Source of the DNA: Vicia villosa | Taxonomy: Eukaryota > Streptophyta > Magnoliopsida > Fabales > Fabaceae | DNA length: 64,000 nucleotides | Reading direction: 5' to 3' | NCBI RefSeq assembly: GCF_029867415.1 | Contig: NC_081183.1 | Span: 142,057,097 to 142,121,096 of the forward strand | Part shown: positions 62,190 through 64,000 of the stretch, piece by piece | Numbering within the stretch: the stretch's first letter is position 1 | Layout of the letters: each line of letters opens with the position of its first letter | Translations under genes and position numbers: made by a program | The notes under the pieces: model-generated | The model's input: the letters and a program-made list of their open reading frames with translations, nothing else | What the model was told of the DNA's origin: nothing | Database searches by the model: none

Positions 62190-62295
62190 TCTCCAAGCTT
62201 GAGAAATGAATTTGCAAGAACTTTTTTGGCTATCAAAAGCTTGAGAAATGAATTTGCAAGAACTTTTTTGGCTATCAAAAGCTTGAGAAATGAGA
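62190..62295. repeat. about 43-bp tandem repeat
   Basis: Copies of GAGAAATGAATTTGCAAGAA followed by CTTTTTTGGCTATC (three, the first slightly different), in the solo LTR. Confidence 0.75.
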
Positions 62296-62545
62296 GAGTA
62301 GAGGGCTCTATTTATAGAATTGGAGCAAGAGTAGTGGCAAATTGGTCTTTTTGTGTTTGGTGATTAACTTGTGTTTAATTGGTGATTAAAGTGGCAATTA
62401 ATGGTAAAAATGGTAAATGAGGTTAAAGAGGGTTTAATGAATGAGTTAATTTTGATGAGGTGGAAAATTGATAAAATGATCAAATAAAAAGGTGCCAAAA
62501 TGATGTCAAGCTTCCCTCCTTATATTTTTTTGAATTTTGCGCACA

Positions 62546-62730
62546 GGAAATCGATTTCCCACAGGGGTAAATCGATTTCACTCTGTTCCAGAAGAGAAAT
62601 TGGCGCAAAATACACTAGGGAAATCGATTTGCCCAGGAGGGAAATCGATTTCATGCTGTCCAGAATGTGATTTTGGTGAAGATTGCTGCAGGGAAATCGA
62701 TTTACCCAGTAGGGAAATCGATTTCATCAG
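62546..62730. repeat. 73-bp repeat of AAATCGATTT doublets
   Basis: Three doublets of GGAAATCGATTT start at 62546, 62619 and 62692, exactly 73 bp apart. Sequences between doublets have diverged more than the palindromes. Confidence 0.85.
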
Positions 62731-62988
62731 TCAGAAAAGTGAAAAATGCCTTGTTTATTGCATGTCCTGGCTTGGTACCTACAAAACAAAAGCCTACAAA
62801 GAAACAAAGCAATGTTTTTGGTATTTGGGTTAGTATAAAACAAATTAAAGAAAATTATGTGCTTGATAGTTCCCCTCAAAGACGAAGCGAACATAACACC
62901 GAAAAATGAAATCTCAAGATTGTGATCTTGATTAATGATTGAGATGCAAATGATGTATGATCTTAGGGTCAAAAATTGGGGTATGACA

Positions 62989-63400
62989 ATAAGTATTATA
63001 GTTTAAATTAATAATTTAAAATATAATGATATGTATTAAAAATAATTTAATAATTTGTGTGTCTTAAAAAATAATAATATATATTTTGAATAAAATTTAA
63101 AAATAGAAATAAATCATAAAATTAAAATAGTAAAATTTATAGAGTAAAAAAATATTAAAATTGATGTCTTGGTTACTATTGGTATAGAAAAAAATCTATA
63201 TACTAATTAACAACCAACAATCTTATAAATAAATGTAGATATTATAGATAATATATCATAATAAGTTATGAGTTTGTAAACTATTAATTTTGTGTAGTTT
63301 ATATTTTAGTCATTTAAAATCATCTAAATTCATATTTGATCTATGAACCAACAAAAGTCTATAGTTTTTTAAATAGAATGTAAATATAATAAAAAAACAA
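62989..63400 (-). mobile_element. Helitron, continuation (unit 3)
   Basis: Resumes after the solo LTR with ATAAGTATTATAGTTTAAAT and aligns to 36641-37050 of the unit 2 Helitron. Interrupted at 63400/63401 by another insertion. Confidence 0.85.
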
Positions 63401-63675
63401 TGTGAGATATTGGATCGAACTCTAGTATGGTCGAAGGGTAGCTTCTTGGTTCGATAGGGTTAAGCATGAAGTCGAAGGTTGTTCACATGCTTGTGTCGAA
63501 GATGCTAGAGTTGTTAGCATGTTAAATTAGGTTTTAGTGTTTAAACCCTAATTTGTTAAGTTAGCTTGTTTATTAAGTTGGCTTGTGTAATGGGCCTTAT
63601 GGAAAAAGCCCATTAGTTAGTATGTTAGGTTTTATTATAAATAGCATACTAGTCTCTCATCATTGCTAATGGTAG
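63401..63675 (+). mobile_element. start of another insertion, LTR-like
   Basis: TGTGAGATATTGGATCGAAC breaks the Helitron alignment. Several TCGAAG motifs and a TATA-type TTATAAATAGC near 63636 suggest an LTR promoter region. The right end is outside the window, so the type is uncertain. Confidence 0.5.
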
Positions 63676-64000
63676 TCCATCTCCACCGTCACGCCATGAG
63701 TTATGGAAGAGAGCACGACAAAAGAAAGGGGGAGAATACACATCAAAGTCTACACAAACTGTTGTAGAGAAAATTGTCAGTAAATTTTGGAAATTATTTC
63801 AAGTATCATTATATTTGTTATTGATAAAAACTATTGAAATTAGTTGTGGTTTTTGAATTTTGTAGGACTCTCTAGTTGAAGAAGCTGAAAAAGGTGTCTT
63901 TGTTCCACATGGACGTAACGATATCTTAACAGCGGCCATTGGAACATCTGAGAAAGGCGGTCGTGTTCGTGGTGTTGGAAAGCACCATAAACAAAGCACT
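63676..64000 (+). pseudogene. exons of a CACTA-associated (Ptta/En-Spm type) gene, partial
   Basis: Exon a (63676-63775) reads SRHELWKRARQKKGGEYTSK and on to VVEKI. A 90-bp intron (63776-63865, GTCAGT...TTTTGTAG) follows. Exon b (63866-64000 and beyond) reads DSLVEEAEKGVFVPHGRNDI and on to GGRVRGVGKHHKQST. The FVPHGRxDIL..AIG..E..GRVR signature is typical of the plant Ptta/En-Spm transposon protein family, of unproven molecular role. Splice sites keep the frame. The 5' part is not visible behind the LTR-like sequence and the 3' part is cut by the window, so this may be a captured fragment or an internal part of a larger CACTA gene. Confidence 0.7.

Larger units (their letters stand above)
48176..62988 (-). 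mobile_element. Ogre/Tat-type solo LTR split by a nested element
   Basis: Flanked by the 5-bp duplication ATAAG (48171-48175, 62989-62993). On the minus strand it begins TGTCATACCCCAATTTTTGA and ends TTTTCCCCGCTACA. Removing the nested element (50226-61576 plus 5 bp) leaves about 3.46 kb. There is no PBS, PPT or interior of its own, so it is a solo LTR. The Helitron copy in unit 2 shows the empty site (AATAATAAGTATTATAG near 36634). No coding sequence is seen in its two halves. Confidence 0.88.

Noticed and set aside
61603..62278. Frames with repeated RKSIS-like peptides
   Set aside because: Translation of the AAATCGATTT palindromes and the 43-bp repeat.

Overview
This window reads as nuclear DNA of a plant, most likely a legume of the Fabeae or a close relative. 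It is AT-rich, almost gene-free and packed with nested transposable elements: Ogre/Tat-type LTRs with a tRNA-Arg-type primer site, SIRE/Maximus-like LTRs, a chromovirus-type gypsy element, TRIMs, Helitrons, CACTA, MULE, hAT and PIF/Harbinger-type elements. The species call is inference from the mix of element families. The only convincing intact host gene is a nuclear gene for mitochondrial ribosomal protein bL12 (CDS 10010-10582, probable intron in the 5' UTR).

Layout. 1-6039: SIRE-like LTR remains with a PBS, a non-coding interior carrying a CACTA element (2868-4035, TSD ACT), and a second diverged LTR. 6040-9300: hairpin-rich AT sequence and the wreck of a plant-mobile-domain (PMD) gene. 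9470-10850: the bL12m gene. 11930-12260: a decayed LTR miniature. From 12662 on, a tandemly repeated locus begins: units start near 12662, 32311 and 47831, each opened by a ~235-270 bp module (X1, X2, X3). Unit 1 has been hit by a minus-oriented LTR element (12970-16707) that holds a Helitron (14404-16525), a MULE with a PMD pseudogene (17266-20347), a three-LTR TRIM (20435-20988), an LTR fragment (21273-21491) and a gypsy block (25470-31954). Unit 2 holds an Ogre-type solo LTR (32576-36558), a Helitron (about 36567-39809) containing a hAT element that contains a LINE fragment, a Tourist/PIF-like element (40546-41362) and a SIRE solo LTR (46411-47414). Unit 3 holds the same Helitron split by an Ogre-type solo LTR (48176-62988), itself split by a young, complete but non-coding Ogre-like element (50226-61576). 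The window ends in an LTR-like start and exons of a CACTA-associated gene.

Because the units are paralogous, each gives the empty site for insertions in the other, so many boundaries can be set to the base without outside data. The units also share splice-like exons of an unidentified minus-strand gene fragment.

The most unusual signal is in the young Ogre-like element. It has no recognisable gag-pol. Instead its interior carries two tandem arrays built from short hairpins: about 14 hairpins with mostly 8-nt loops and compensatory stem changes near the 3' end (57586-58276), and four copies of a four-hairpin module near the 5' end (53611-54256). With near-identical LTRs (four differences seen over about 2.69 kb), this looks like a recently mobile non-autonomous element whose cargo is structured RNA or DNA rather than protein.
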